DNA from: JACVRW01 sp963734365 | Lineage (GTDB): Bacteria > Actinomycetota > Thermoleophilia > Solirubrobacterales > Thermoleophilaceae | Direction of reading: 5' to 3' | NCBI GenBank assembly: GCA_963734365.1 | Contig: CAVTGV010000010.1 | Location: 124,001-188,000, forward strand | Length of the DNA stretch: 64,000 nucleotides | In this document: positions 25,247-32,930 of the stretch, in pieces | How the letters are laid out: the number at the start of each line of letters is the position of its first letter | Numbering within the stretch: position 1 is the stretch's first letter | Made by a program: the position numbers and the translations under genes | The notes under the pieces: generated by a model | The model's input: the letters and a program-made list of their open reading frames with translations, nothing else | What the model was told of the DNA's origin: nothing | Database searches by the model: none

Positions 25247-26353
25247 GTGTCGCTTCGCCGGAGTCTCGCCGTCCTGGTCCTCGCGTCAGCCGTGCTGGTT
25301 GCGATGTGCGTGCCGGCCCTGGCCCACGAGCCGCGCCTCAAGGTGGTGGCCAGCGGGCTCGACAATCCCCGGGGCCTCGACGTCGGCCGCTTCGGTGCGG
25401 TCTACGTGACCGAGGCGGGGCGTGGCGGGAGCGGTCCGTGCCGGATCGGGCCCGAGGGCGGCGAGGAATGCGTGGGCGCCAGCGGAGCCGTGACCCGGAT
25501 CTGGCATGGGCAGCAGCGCCGCGTTCTGCGCAACCTGCCCTCGCTGGCGGCAGTCGGTACCGGCGAGGCCGCGAGCGGCCCGCAGGACATCTCCATCGGG
25601 CGGTTCGGCAACGCCCGCATGGTCGTGGGCTTCGGCGGAGATCCCGCTACGCGGGCCGACCTCGGTCCGCTCGGCCCGCTCTTCGGCCAGCTCTACCGGG
25701 TCTCCCTGTTCGGGCGCCCGCGTGCTGTGGCCGATATCGCGGCCTACGAGGGAACCGCTGATCCCGACGGCGACGGTGCGGACAGCAATCCCAACTCCGT
25801 GGTCTCCCAGTTCCTGCACTCGGTCGTGGCCGACGCCGGCGGCAACGACCTGCTGCGCGTGGGGCCCGGTGGCAGGATCTCAACCCTCGCCGTGTTCCCC
25901 GACCGGCTGGTGTCGCCGCCCGGCCCGCCCGCACCGCCCAGCATCCCGATGGACGCCGTCCCGACGTCCGTGGTCGTGGGTCCCGACCACGCCTACTACG
26001 TCGGGCAGCTCACGGGCTTCCCGTTCCCCGTGGGCGGCGCGCGCGTCTACCGCGTCGTGCCCGGGTCGCCGCCCGAGATCTACGCCGCCGGCTTCACGAA
26101 CATCACGGACGTCGCGTTCGGTCCCGACGGGAGCCTGTACGTCCTGGAGATCGCCACCAACAGCCTGCTGTCGGACGATCCGACCGGCGCGCTCAAGCGG
26201 GTCAGGCGAAACGGCTCGATCCAGACGGTGGTGAGCGACGGCCTGGTGGCGCCCACCGGACTGGCGATCGACCGCAAGGGCGTGGCCTACATCTCCAACC
26301 ACGGCGCGTCCGCGGGTGACGGCGAGGTGCTTCGGCTGAAGCTGCACCGCTAA
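25247..26353 (+). CDS. Secreted ScyD/ScyE-family beta-propeller protein
   Basis: This is an exported protein of about 368 residues. The signal peptide covers about residues 1-27 (LAVLVLASAVLVAMCVPALA). The mature part is a repeated beta-propeller: VASGLDNPRGLDVGRFGAVYVTEA, SGPQDISIGRFGNARMVVG, AVPTSVVVGPDHAYYVGQLTGFP, NITDVAFGPDGSLYVLE and VAPTGLAIDRKGVAYISNHG, the pattern of the ScyD/ScyE family (NHL-like). ScyD/E are linked to scytonemin in cyanobacteria, but actinobacterial relatives occur without that pathway and their role is unknown. AAAGGTG 6 nt before GTG 25247 decided the start; a GTG 9 nt earlier is in frame. Confidence 0.8.
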   Translation: MSLRRSLAVLVLASAVLVAMCVPALAHEPRLKVVASGLDNPRGLDVGRFGAVYVTEAGRGGSGPCRIGPEGGEECVGASGAVTRIWHGQQRRVLRNLPSLAAVGTGEAASGPQDISIGRFGNARMVVGFGGDPATRADLGPLGPLFGQLYRVSLFGRPRAVADIAAYEGTADPDGDGADSNPNSVVSQFLHSVVADAGGNDLLRVGPGGRISTLAVFPDRLVSPPGPPAPPSIPMDAVPTSVVVGPDHAYYVGQLTGFPFPVGGARVYRVVPGSPPEIYAAGFTNITDVAFGPDGSLYVLEIATNSLLSDDPTGALKRVRRNGSIQTVVSDGLVAPTGLAIDRKGVAYISNHGASAGDGEVLRLKLHR

Positions 26354-26357
26354 GCCG

Positions 26358-26942
26358 CTACGGGAGGGCGGCCCGCACCGCCGCGGCCACGGCCGCTCGG
26401 CGGCCGCGCGACAGTTTCTGGCCCGCGAGCAGCGGCCGGCGCACCGCTCCGTGTGGGAGGTCGAACAGCGCCAGCAGGACCAGGTCGACTCTCGAACGGC
26501 TCGCACTGCCGTAAAGACGGCGGGCGAGCTCGGTGATCGTTCTCTGGACCGGCTCGTTGAGCCGTTCGAGCTCCTCCCGGGCCGCCTCGGTGAGCGGGCC
26601 GGCGAGCAGATCCGATCTCCTGAAGGCCAGCAAGAGGCGCGCGTCCGCCGGGTGCTCGACGCAGAAGTCGTACACCGACAGCGCCGCGGCCACGGCCGCC
26701 TCGCGGGCATCGGGAGCCGCGGCTGCCGCCACGAAATCGGCCTGAGAGCGGCGCACCGCCCGGATCCACATCCGGGCCAGGAGGTCGTCGAGAGAGGCGA
26801 AGCGGTTGTAGATGGAGCCGCTCGGTGCGCCGCTCACCCGTGCGATCTCGGCGATCGTCGCCGCGCGGGCGCCGCGATCGAGCACGAGCTCACGCGCGGC
26901 GTCCAGCATCGCGTCAGTCGCATGCAGCTGCGGCCTCGCCAC
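26358..26942 (-). CDS. TetR family transcriptional regulator
   Basis: A 194-residue TetR protein. The helix-turn-helix region is AMLDAARELVLDRGARAATIAEIARVSGAPSGS, ending IYNRFASLDDLLARMW, followed by an all-helical ligand domain. It starts at GTG 26942. It is on the same strand as, and 9 bp downstream of, a SnoaL-like gene. An operator-like repeat (27445-27462) sits before that gene, so the pair is probably one autoregulated unit. The ligand is unknown. Confidence 0.88.
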   Translation of the reverse strand: MARPQLHATDAMLDAARELVLDRGARAATIAEIARVSGAPSGSIYNRFASLDDLLARMWIRAVRRSQADFVAAAAAPDAREAAVAAALSVYDFCVEHPADARLLLAFRRSDLLAGPLTEAAREELERLNEPVQRTITELARRLYGSASRSRVDLVLLALFDLPHGAVRRPLLAGQKLSRGRRAAVAAAVRAALP

Positions 26943-26951
26943 CCGGCGGAC

Positions 26952-27407
26952 CTAGGCCGCGGCCGTCGGCGTACGGTCCGCCGCCCGCCGCAGGAAGGCG
27001 ACCGTGGCGGCGGTGTCGTAGTGGAACATCTGCGCCCGCGCAAACTTGCCCTCGCGCACCTCGTAGAGGCCGAGCACGGGTGAGTCGAAGCGCTCGCCGT
27101 CCGGGCTCACCGCGCGCTGGCGATAGAGGACCACCACCTCGTCGCCACTGGTCGAGACCACTCGCGGGTCCATCCTGCGTTCCGCCTCGCTCGGCTGTAG
27201 CGGTCCCCAGGTGCCCAGCCAGGTCGTCTCCGGCGCCTCCTCGAGCTGTTCCCAGAGAGCGTCCTTGCCGATCACGCTGCCGCCATAGGGGAGCGCAATC
27301 GGCTCATGGAACTCGACCTCGTCGTGATAGTGGGCGAAGAGCGCGCCCCGGTCGCGCTGCTCGACCGCACGAAATACGTCCAGCACCACTTCGGCGTTGC
27401 TGACCAT
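26952..27407 (-). CDS. SnoaL-like (NTF2-fold) protein
   Basis: A 151-residue NTF2-like alpha+beta barrel. It begins AEVVLDVFRAVEQRDRGALF and has HYHDEVEFHEPIALPYGG, VVSTSGDEVVVLYRQRAVS and VLGLYEVREGKFARAQMFHYD, the usual SnoaL-like order of one long helix and a curved sheet with a polar pocket. Members range from polyketide cyclases to ligand-binding proteins with no activity, so no reaction is assigned. AGGAG lies 6 nt before ATG 27407, which decides this start over a longer in-frame one. Probably cotranscribed with the TetR gene. Confidence 0.8.
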   Translation of the reverse strand: MVSNAEVVLDVFRAVEQRDRGALFAHYHDEVEFHEPIALPYGGSVIGKDALWEQLEEAPETTWLGTWGPLQPSEAERRMDPRVVSTSGDEVVVLYRQRAVSPDGERFDSPVLGLYEVREGKFARAQMFHYDTAATVAFLRRAADRTPTAAA

Positions 27408-27444
27408 GCCGTCTCCTATCGGACTCAACTCACCGCAGAGCATA

Positions 27445-27462
27445 TTAGAGCAGACATTCTAA
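27445..27462. promoter_or_regulatory. TetR-like inverted repeat
   Basis: TTAGA-N8-TCTAA is an inverted repeat in the divergent gap between the SnoaL/TetR unit and the LuxR gene, in a locally AT-rich stretch. It is a plausible autoregulatory site for the TetR protein at 26358-26942. Confidence 0.42.
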
Positions 27463-27489
27463 AACACAGAGGTAGCTAAGTCCGCGATC

Positions 27490-29142
27490 ATGTGCGTCAT
27501 GGCAGAAGGGCCGATGGTCGACGAGCTCGAGCGCGGCCGTGAGTCCTACGCGACGCGGACGTGGCTGGAGGCGCACCGGCTGCTCTCGAGCGTGGATCGG
27601 GCGGCGCCGCTGGACGTCGAGGACCTCGAGCTGCTCGCCACCTCGGCGTACATGCTCGGTCGCGACGACGAGTACGTGGCCTGCCTCGAGCGCGCGCATC
27701 ACCTCAACCTGGAGCGAGGCGAGGCGCTCCGGGCGGCGCGCTCGGCGTTCTGGATCGGGATGAACCTGGTGCTGCGCGGCAAGCTGGGGCCGGCCAGCGG
27801 CTGGCTGGGCCGCTCACGCCGGCTGGTGGAACGGGAGGGCCGCGACTGCGTCGAGTCGGGCTATCTCCTGCTGCCTCTCATCTTCGAGCGGGAGGCCGCC
27901 GGCGACCACGATGCCGCCATCGCGGCCGCCGCCGAGGCCGCGGCCACCGGGGAGCGCTTCGGCGACGCCGATCTGTTCGCGCTCGCCACCCACGACCAGG
28001 GCATCCTGTTGATCGAGCGTGGCCGGGTGGACGAGGGCCTCGGGCTGCTCGACGAGGCGATGGTGGCGGTCACGGCGGGCGAGCTGTCGCCGATGGTCAA
28101 CGGCTTCGTCTACTGCGGCGTGATCACCGGCTGCCAGGCCGCCTACGATCCGCGCCGCGCGCAGGAATGGACCGTGGCCCTCACCCGATGGTGCGACGGA
28201 CAGCCCGACATGGTCAGCTTCTCCGGCACCTGCCTGGTCCACCGCGCGGAGATCATGCAGCTCCACGGTGCCTGGGCGAGCGCGCTCGACGAGGCCCGCC
28301 GCGCGGGCGAGCGCTGCCAGCAGGCGTCGAACCGCGCGGGTGTGGCTCAGGCGCTCTACCGGCAGGGAGAGGTTCATCGGCTGCGGGGTGAGTTCGGGGC
28401 CGCCGAGGACGCCTATCGGGACGCCGGCGGCAGCGGACTCGAGCCGCAGCCGGGCCTCGCGCTGCTGCGCCTGGCGGAGGGCCGGCGGGACGCGGCCGCC
28501 GCGGCCATCCGGCGTCTGCTCGCCGAGACCTCGGAGCCGGCGGAGCGGGCCGGCCTGCTCCCGGCGTACGTCGAGATCACGCTGGCCGAGGGCGACATCC
28601 CGGCCGCGCGCGAGGCCTGCGCCGAGCTCGAGGCCATCGCCCAGCGCTGGGGCGGCATGACCGCAGCGATGGCCGCGCACGCCCGCGGCGCAGTCGACCT
28701 GGCCGACGGGGACGCGCGCTCTGCCCTTGCCTCGCTGCGCCGAGCCGAGCGCGCCTGGCGTGAGCTCGAGGCCCCCTACGAGGCCGCGCGGGTGGGTGTG
28801 CTCGTGGGCCTGGCCTGTCGTGCGCTCGGGGACGAGGACACGGCCATCCGCGAGCTGGAGGCCGCCCGGGCTGCCTTCGAGCGACTGGAGGCCAACCCGG
28901 ACCTCGTCCGGCTGGATTCCCTGGCCGTGGGCACCCCGGCGGGTGACACCGGCGGCCTCACCGCGCGCGAGCTCGAGGTGCTCCGCCTGGTCGCGGCCGG
29001 GAAGAGCAATCGAGCGATCTCGGAGGAGCTCGTGATCAGCGAGCACACGGTGGCCCGCCACCTCCAGAACATCTTCGCCAAGCTGGGCGTGTCGTCGCGC
29101 ACCGCGGCGAGCGCGTTCGCCTTCGCTCACGATCTCGTCTGA
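27490..29142 (+). CDS. TPR-containing LuxR-family regulator
   Basis: A 550-residue regulator. Residues about 1-470 are degenerate TPR/all-helical repeats (for example AMVAVTAGELSPMVNGFVYC and ALYRQGEVHRLRGEFGAAED). The C-terminus is a LuxR helix-turn-helix: LTARELEVLRLVAAGKSNRA, ISEELVISEHTVARHLQNIF, AKLGVSSRTAASAFA. No ATP-binding P-loop is present, so this is not a full LAL/MalT regulator; it lacks the STAND module. Actinobacteria often pair such proteins with a downstream FAD oxidoreductase, and here the oxidoreductase fusion follows on the same strand 278 bp later. The signal is unknown. Confidence 0.85.
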   Translation: MCVMAEGPMVDELERGRESYATRTWLEAHRLLSSVDRAAPLDVEDLELLATSAYMLGRDDEYVACLERAHHLNLERGEALRAARSAFWIGMNLVLRGKLGPASGWLGRSRRLVEREGRDCVESGYLLLPLIFEREAAGDHDAAIAAAAEAAATGERFGDADLFALATHDQGILLIERGRVDEGLGLLDEAMVAVTAGELSPMVNGFVYCGVITGCQAAYDPRRAQEWTVALTRWCDGQPDMVSFSGTCLVHRAEIMQLHGAWASALDEARRAGERCQQASNRAGVAQALYRQGEVHRLRGEFGAAEDAYRDAGGSGLEPQPGLALLRLAEGRRDAAAAAIRRLLAETSEPAERAGLLPAYVEITLAEGDIPAAREACAELEAIAQRWGGMTAAMAAHARGAVDLADGDARSALASLRRAERAWRELEAPYEAARVGVLVGLACRALGDEDTAIRELEAARAAFERLEANPDLVRLDSLAVGTPAGDTGGLTARELEVLRLVAAGKSNRAISEELVISEHTVARHLQNIFAKLGVSSRTAASAFAFAHDLV

Positions 29143-29178
29143 GCAGCGGGGAAACCGGCCGCTCATCGCGTGTGCGCT

Positions 29179-29196
29179 CCGCTCGGGCGGGAGCGG
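29179..29196 (+). terminator. Hairpin after the LuxR gene
   Basis: CCGCTC and GAGCGG flank a 6-nt GC loop 37 nt past the LuxR stop. GC-rich with no U-tract; weak terminator evidence. Confidence 0.35.
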
Positions 29197-29241
29197 CGGG
29201 TCGTACGTGGGCCGTTGGCTGGGGAAGGAGGCGGCCACGAG

Positions 29242-29290
29242 GGGGCTTGGTTCTTTAGGCACGAAATGGATGCACAAAGCACCAAGCCCC
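29242..29290. repeat. 15-bp-arm inverted repeat with 19-nt loop in the LuxR-oxidoreductase gap
   Basis: GGGGCTTGGTTCTTT (29242-29256) and its complement (29276-29290) pair with one mismatch around the loop AGGCACGAAATGGATGCAC. The element lies in the 278-bp gap, 131 nt before the oxidoreductase fusion gene, and its loop is much less GC-rich than its surroundings. The rest of the gap (29291-29420) shows no gene. It could be an RNA hairpin, a protein-binding site or a remnant of a small mobile repeat; I recognise no known family. Confidence 0.55.
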
Positions 29291-29420
29291 TCCCCCTCAC
29301 TGCCAATTGGACCGCGCCGACCCCGCCGCCCCGTGGTCAGAATCAACCATCGCCGGCGCGCCGGCAGGTTGGCGATTTCAGGCGATGCCCCACCGCGCTC
29401 GCGGCCGTAGCGTCGACGGC

Positions 29421-31661
29421 ATGGCTATACGGCAACTCACAGGCGTGGCGGCCCGCGACCGGCTGCTCGACGGCATTCCCGCAACCGAGCACCGGCTCGA
29501 GCTGGCGGGTGTCTCCACCCCGTTCCTCGAGGGCGGCGAGGGCCCTCCCGTGGTACTGCTCCACGGGCCCGGCGGCAACGCCGGCCAATGGCTTCGGGTC
29601 TTTCCCGGCCTCGCACGGACGCATCGGGTGATCGCACCCGACCTGCCGGGCCAGGGCGCGTCCACGCTCAGCGACGACGAGGAGCCCGGCGCCGAGCGCG
29701 TGATTGCCTGGCTGAGCGAGCTCATCGAGAGCACCTGCCTCTCGCCCCCGGCTGTGGTCGGGTATGCGCTGGGCGGCGCGATCGCCGCCCGCCTCGCGGT
29801 GCACCACGGTGACCTTCTGGGCCGCCTCGTGCTCGTGGACGCGCTCGGTCTCGCCGAGTTCGCACCGGCGCCCGAGTTCGGCCAGGCGCTGGCCGGATTC
29901 ATGGCCGAGCCGAGCGAGGACACGCACGAGCTCCTGTGGCGCCGGTGCGCGCTCGACCTCGACGCCGTGCGTTCCGGGATCGGTGAGCGCTGGGAGGCCT
30001 TCGAGGCCTACAACGTCGATCGTGCCCGGACGCCGAGCGTCCAAGCCGCCCTGGGCGGCCTCATGGGCGACTTCGGCCTGCCGGAGATCCCGGACGCGGA
30101 GCTGGAGCGCATCGCCGTGCCCACGAGCCTGATCTGGGGTCGCCACGACCTGGCTACGCCGCTGGCCGTGGCCGAGGCCGCGAGTGCCCGTCACGGCTGG
30201 CCGCTGCACGTGGTCGAGGACTGTGCCGACGATCCGCCGCTCGAGCAGCCGGAGGCGTTCCTGCGTGCCCTACGGAGCGAGCTCGCCGATGCCGACGCGC
30301 TCGCGGCCGCCGGCTTCGGCGGCGAGATCGTGGGCCGCGACCAGACCGGCTACCACGAGCTGCGCCGCGTCTTCAACGGGATGGTCGACCGCCGGCCGGC
30401 CCTGATCGCCCGCTGCGCCGATGCCCGGGACGTGGCGGCGGCGATCGGCTTCGCGCGCGAGCACGAGCTGCCGGTGTCCGTGTACGGCGGCGGCCACAAC
30501 GTGACCGGCAACGCGGTCTGCGACGACGGCGTGACGATCGATCTGCGGCCGATGAAGGCGATCGAAGTCGATCCCGAGACGCGCACCTGCCGCGCCGAGG
30601 CCGGCGTCACCTGGGCCGAGCTCGACCTCGCCACCCAGGAGCACGGTCTCGCCGTGACCGGCGGGCGCATGTCGACCACGGGTATCAGCGGACTCCTGCT
30701 CGGCGGCGGATCCGGCTGGATCGAGCGCAAGTGCGGGTACGGGGTCGACAACCTGATCTCGGTGGAGACCGTTACGGCGGACGGCCGGATCGTGCGCGCC
30801 TCCGAGACCGAGAACCCGGAGCTCTTCTGGGGCACGCGTGGGGGCGGCGGCAACTTCGGCGCGGCCACGAGCTTCGAGCTCCGGCTGCATCCGATCGGCC
30901 CGACCGTTCTGGGCGGGATGCTGATCTACCCGGCGCCCATGGCGGGCGCGGTGCTGGCGAACTTCCGCGACGTGATGGCGCAGGCCCCCGACGAGGTCGG
31001 CTCGGGAGTCAGCCTGCTCACGGCGCCGCACGAGGAGTTCGTCCCCGAGCCGGTCCGCGGGCAGCCGGTGGTGGGAGTGATCGTGTGTTACGCGGGTCCG
31101 GTCGAGGAGGGCGAGCGGGCGCTCGCGCCGCTGCGCGAGTTCGGCCCTCCGGCACTCGACATGGTCGAGCCGATGCCCTACACGGCCCTGCAGCAGCTGA
31201 TCGATTCCGGTTACCCGAGCGGTCTGCGCAACTACTGGACCGGCGATTTCCTGGCCGGTCTGCCCGACGAGGCGATCGAGGTCCTGTGCCGCCACCACCT
31301 CACGGTCCCGTCGCCGCTGACCCAGATCCTCGTCCTCCCGGGAGGCGGTGCCGCTGCGCGGGTGCCGGACGGCACGATGGCCATCGGCGAGCGCGGAGCG
31401 CCGTTCAACCTCCACATCACCTCGCTCTGGTCCGAGCCGGCGGAGGACGACGCCAACATCGCCTGGACCCGCGAGCTCAGCGCGGCCGTCCGGCCCTTCA
31501 CGACCGGCCGGGTGTACGTCAACTTCATCGGCGACGAGGGCCGCGAGCGGGTGGTGGCGTCCTTCGGAGCCGAGGGCTACGCCCGCCTGCAGGCACTCAA
31601 GCGGCGCTACGACCCCGGCAACCTGTTCCGCTCGAACCAGAACATCACGCCGGCCCCGTAG
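29421..31661 (+). CDS. Fusion: degenerate alpha/beta hydrolase + berberine-bridge-type FAD oxidoreductase
   Basis: An uninterrupted 746-residue protein. Residues about 20-290 are an alpha/beta hydrolase (VVLLHGPGGNAGQW, APDLPGQGAS), but the nucleophile elbow reads GYALG, with Ala116 in place of Ser, and the usual GH before DPPLEQPEAF is AD, so the His is lost; Asp243 (GRHDLATP) remains. Residues about 300-746 are a PCMH/BBE flavoprotein: VSVYGGGHNVTG with His359 for covalent FAD, STTGISGLLLGGGSGWIERK, FWGTRGGGGNFG and the C-terminal YDPGNLFRSNQNI. The second covalent Cys of plant enzymes is absent. I choose ATG 29421, with TAGCGT 7 nt upstream. The flavin part probably oxidises a carbohydrate or alcohol; the hydrolase part may only bind substrate. 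Confidence 0.85.
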   Translation: MAIRQLTGVAARDRLLDGIPATEHRLELAGVSTPFLEGGEGPPVVLLHGPGGNAGQWLRVFPGLARTHRVIAPDLPGQGASTLSDDEEPGAERVIAWLSELIESTCLSPPAVVGYALGGAIAARLAVHHGDLLGRLVLVDALGLAEFAPAPEFGQALAGFMAEPSEDTHELLWRRCALDLDAVRSGIGERWEAFEAYNVDRARTPSVQAALGGLMGDFGLPEIPDAELERIAVPTSLIWGRHDLATPLAVAEAASARHGWPLHVVEDCADDPPLEQPEAFLRALRSELADADALAAAGFGGEIVGRDQTGYHELRRVFNGMVDRRPALIARCADARDVAAAIGFAREHELPVSVYGGGHNVTGNAVCDDGVTIDLRPMKAIEVDPETRTCRAEAGVTWAELDLATQEHGLAVTGGRMSTTGISGLLLGGGSGWIERKCGYGVDNLISVETVTADGRIVRASETENPELFWGTRGGGGNFGAATSFELRLHPIGPTVLGGMLIYPAPMAGAVLANFRDVMAQAPDEVGSGVSLLTAPHEEFVPEPVRGQPVVGVIVCYAGPVEEGERALAPLREFGPPALDMVEPMPYTALQQLIDSGYPSGLRNYWTGDFLAGLPDEAIEVLCRHHLTVPSPLTQILVLPGGGAAARVPDGTMAIGERGAPFNLHITSLWSEPAEDDANIAWTRELSAAVRPFTTGRVYVNFIGDEGRERVVASFGAEGYARLQALKRRYDPGNLFRSNQNITPAP

Positions 31662-31669
31662 CCCGGCGA

Positions 31670-32878
31670 TCAGGCCGCGGCGGCCTGCGCACGCGGGATC
31701 GTGGTCGCCGGAACGGCGAGGCTGCAGCTCCGGAGCGCGGCGATCAGCACCGCGAGGAGGCCGGCGCCGCCGGCGAGCACGAACGCCGCGCTGGGCCCGG
31801 AGTGTTCCGCGAGCGGCCCGGCGAGTGCGGCGCCGGCCGCCGTTCCCACCGCCGCCGCGGTGGCCAGCCAGGCGAAGGCCTCGGTCACGGTGCCCTGCGG
31901 GGCCACCCGCTCGACCATTCCGTAGACGCTCGCGTAGGTGGGGGCAATCGCCGCGCCGGCCACGAGCAGGACGGCCGCCAGCGCCGGCACGCTTCCCGCG
32001 GCGGCAATCAGCAACAGATGCCCGGCGGCCAGAGCGGCGAGCACGACCGTGAGGCCGGCCGGGCTGTGGGCGCCGCCGCCGCGGCGCGTGGCGATCACGC
32101 CGCCCACGAGCGAGCCGAGTCCCCACACGCCGAGCAGCGGTCCGCCCACGGCGGGACTGGCCAACGTCTCGGCGCTCGCGGCCACGGCCACCTCGACGGC
32201 GCCGAACAGGACCCCCACGGCGACCAGCGCCATCACCAGGGTCCGCATGCCGGGCGCGCTGAGCGAGCCGCCGCGGCGCCGGTGCTCGCTCCCCGCGGGC
32301 CGCCAGCCGCGCGACACGGGCTCGGCGGCGAAGGCGGTGGTGCCGAGCACCATGAGGCCCCCCGCGGCCGCCACCGCCGCGCCCGTCGACCAGAGGGCGC
32401 CGACTCCGAGCGCCAGCGGAGGGCCGAACACCCAGGTGAGCTCGACTGCGGTGGCGTCCAGGGCATAGCCCTTGCGCAGCTGGCCGGGATCGCTCCACAG
32501 CGCCGGCAGCAGGGCGCGAACGCACGCGCCGGCCGGCGGCGTGGCCAGCCCCGTGCCGGCGGCGAGGACGAGGAGGAGCCAGAGCGCGGTGCCCTCCGGC
32601 AACACGGCGAGCACAGCCAGCAGGGCCGCGGACGCCGCGGCGCTCACGAGCAACACCGAGGTCTGCCCGCGCCGGTCCACGAGCCGCCCGAGCAGAGGTC
32701 CGCCGACGCCGGTGGCGATCGCATAGGAGCCCGCCACCAGCCCGGCGGCCGCGAACGAGCCGGTGAGCTGCCGCGCGTGCACGAGCACGCCGATGCCGAG
32801 CATCGGGAGCGGCAGGCGGGCGATGATCGAGCTGGCGAGGACCCGCAACGTGCCGGGTGTGGAGGTGAGCGTCGTCAT
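31670..32878 (-). CDS. MFS transporter
   Basis: A 402-residue major facilitator with about 12 hydrophobic segments. The start ATG 32878 opens TSTPGTLRVLASSIIARLP. A-motif-like residues GGPLLGRLVDRRGQTSVL follow TM2. A mid-loop with EPVSRGWRPAGSEHRRRG separates the two six-helix halves, and VERVAPQGTVTEAFAW is a conserved cytoplasmic loop of the YcaD/SetA-like exporter group. The substrate is unknown; export of a small molecule is likely. It is divergent from a MocR regulator by 52 bp with direct repeats between, the standard layout for MocR-controlled transporters. Confidence 0.87.
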   Translation of the reverse strand: MTTLTSTPGTLRVLASSIIARLPLPMLGIGVLVHARQLTGSFAAAGLVAGSYAIATGVGGPLLGRLVDRRGQTSVLLVSAAASAALLAVLAVLPEGTALWLLLVLAAGTGLATPPAGACVRALLPALWSDPGQLRKGYALDATAVELTWVFGPPLALGVGALWSTGAAVAAAGGLMVLGTTAFAAEPVSRGWRPAGSEHRRRGGSLSAPGMRTLVMALVAVGVLFGAVEVAVAASAETLASPAVGGPLLGVWGLGSLVGGVIATRRGGGAHSPAGLTVVLAALAAGHLLLIAAAGSVPALAAVLLVAGAAIAPTYASVYGMVERVAPQGTVTEAFAWLATAAAVGTAAGAALAGPLAEHSGPSAAFVLAGGAGLLAVLIAALRSCSLAVPATTIPRAQAAAA

Positions 32879-32894
32879 GGCCACGATGCTACGT

Positions 32895-32921
32895 TCCACT
32901 GGTGCAAAGACAAGATCCACT
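32895..32921. promoter_or_regulatory. Candidate MocR direct-repeat operator
   Basis: TCCACT occurs at 32895-32900 and 32916-32921 in the same direction, 21 bp (two helical turns) apart, in the 52-bp gap between the divergent MFS and MocR genes. Read on the other strand these are AGTGGA boxes. Direct repeats of this spacing are what MocR dimers usually bind. Confidence 0.5.
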
Positions 32922-32930
32922 TTTCGGGTG

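Noticed and set aside
29307..29420. N-terminal extension of the FAD fusion upstream of ATG 29421
   Set aside because: The extra residues are low-complexity and lie across a likely promoter (TAGCGT 7 nt before ATG).
29291..29420. Small RNA gene or riboswitch after the inverted repeat
   Set aside because: No known riboswitch core or further structure is seen; the region fits a GC-rich leader or promoter.
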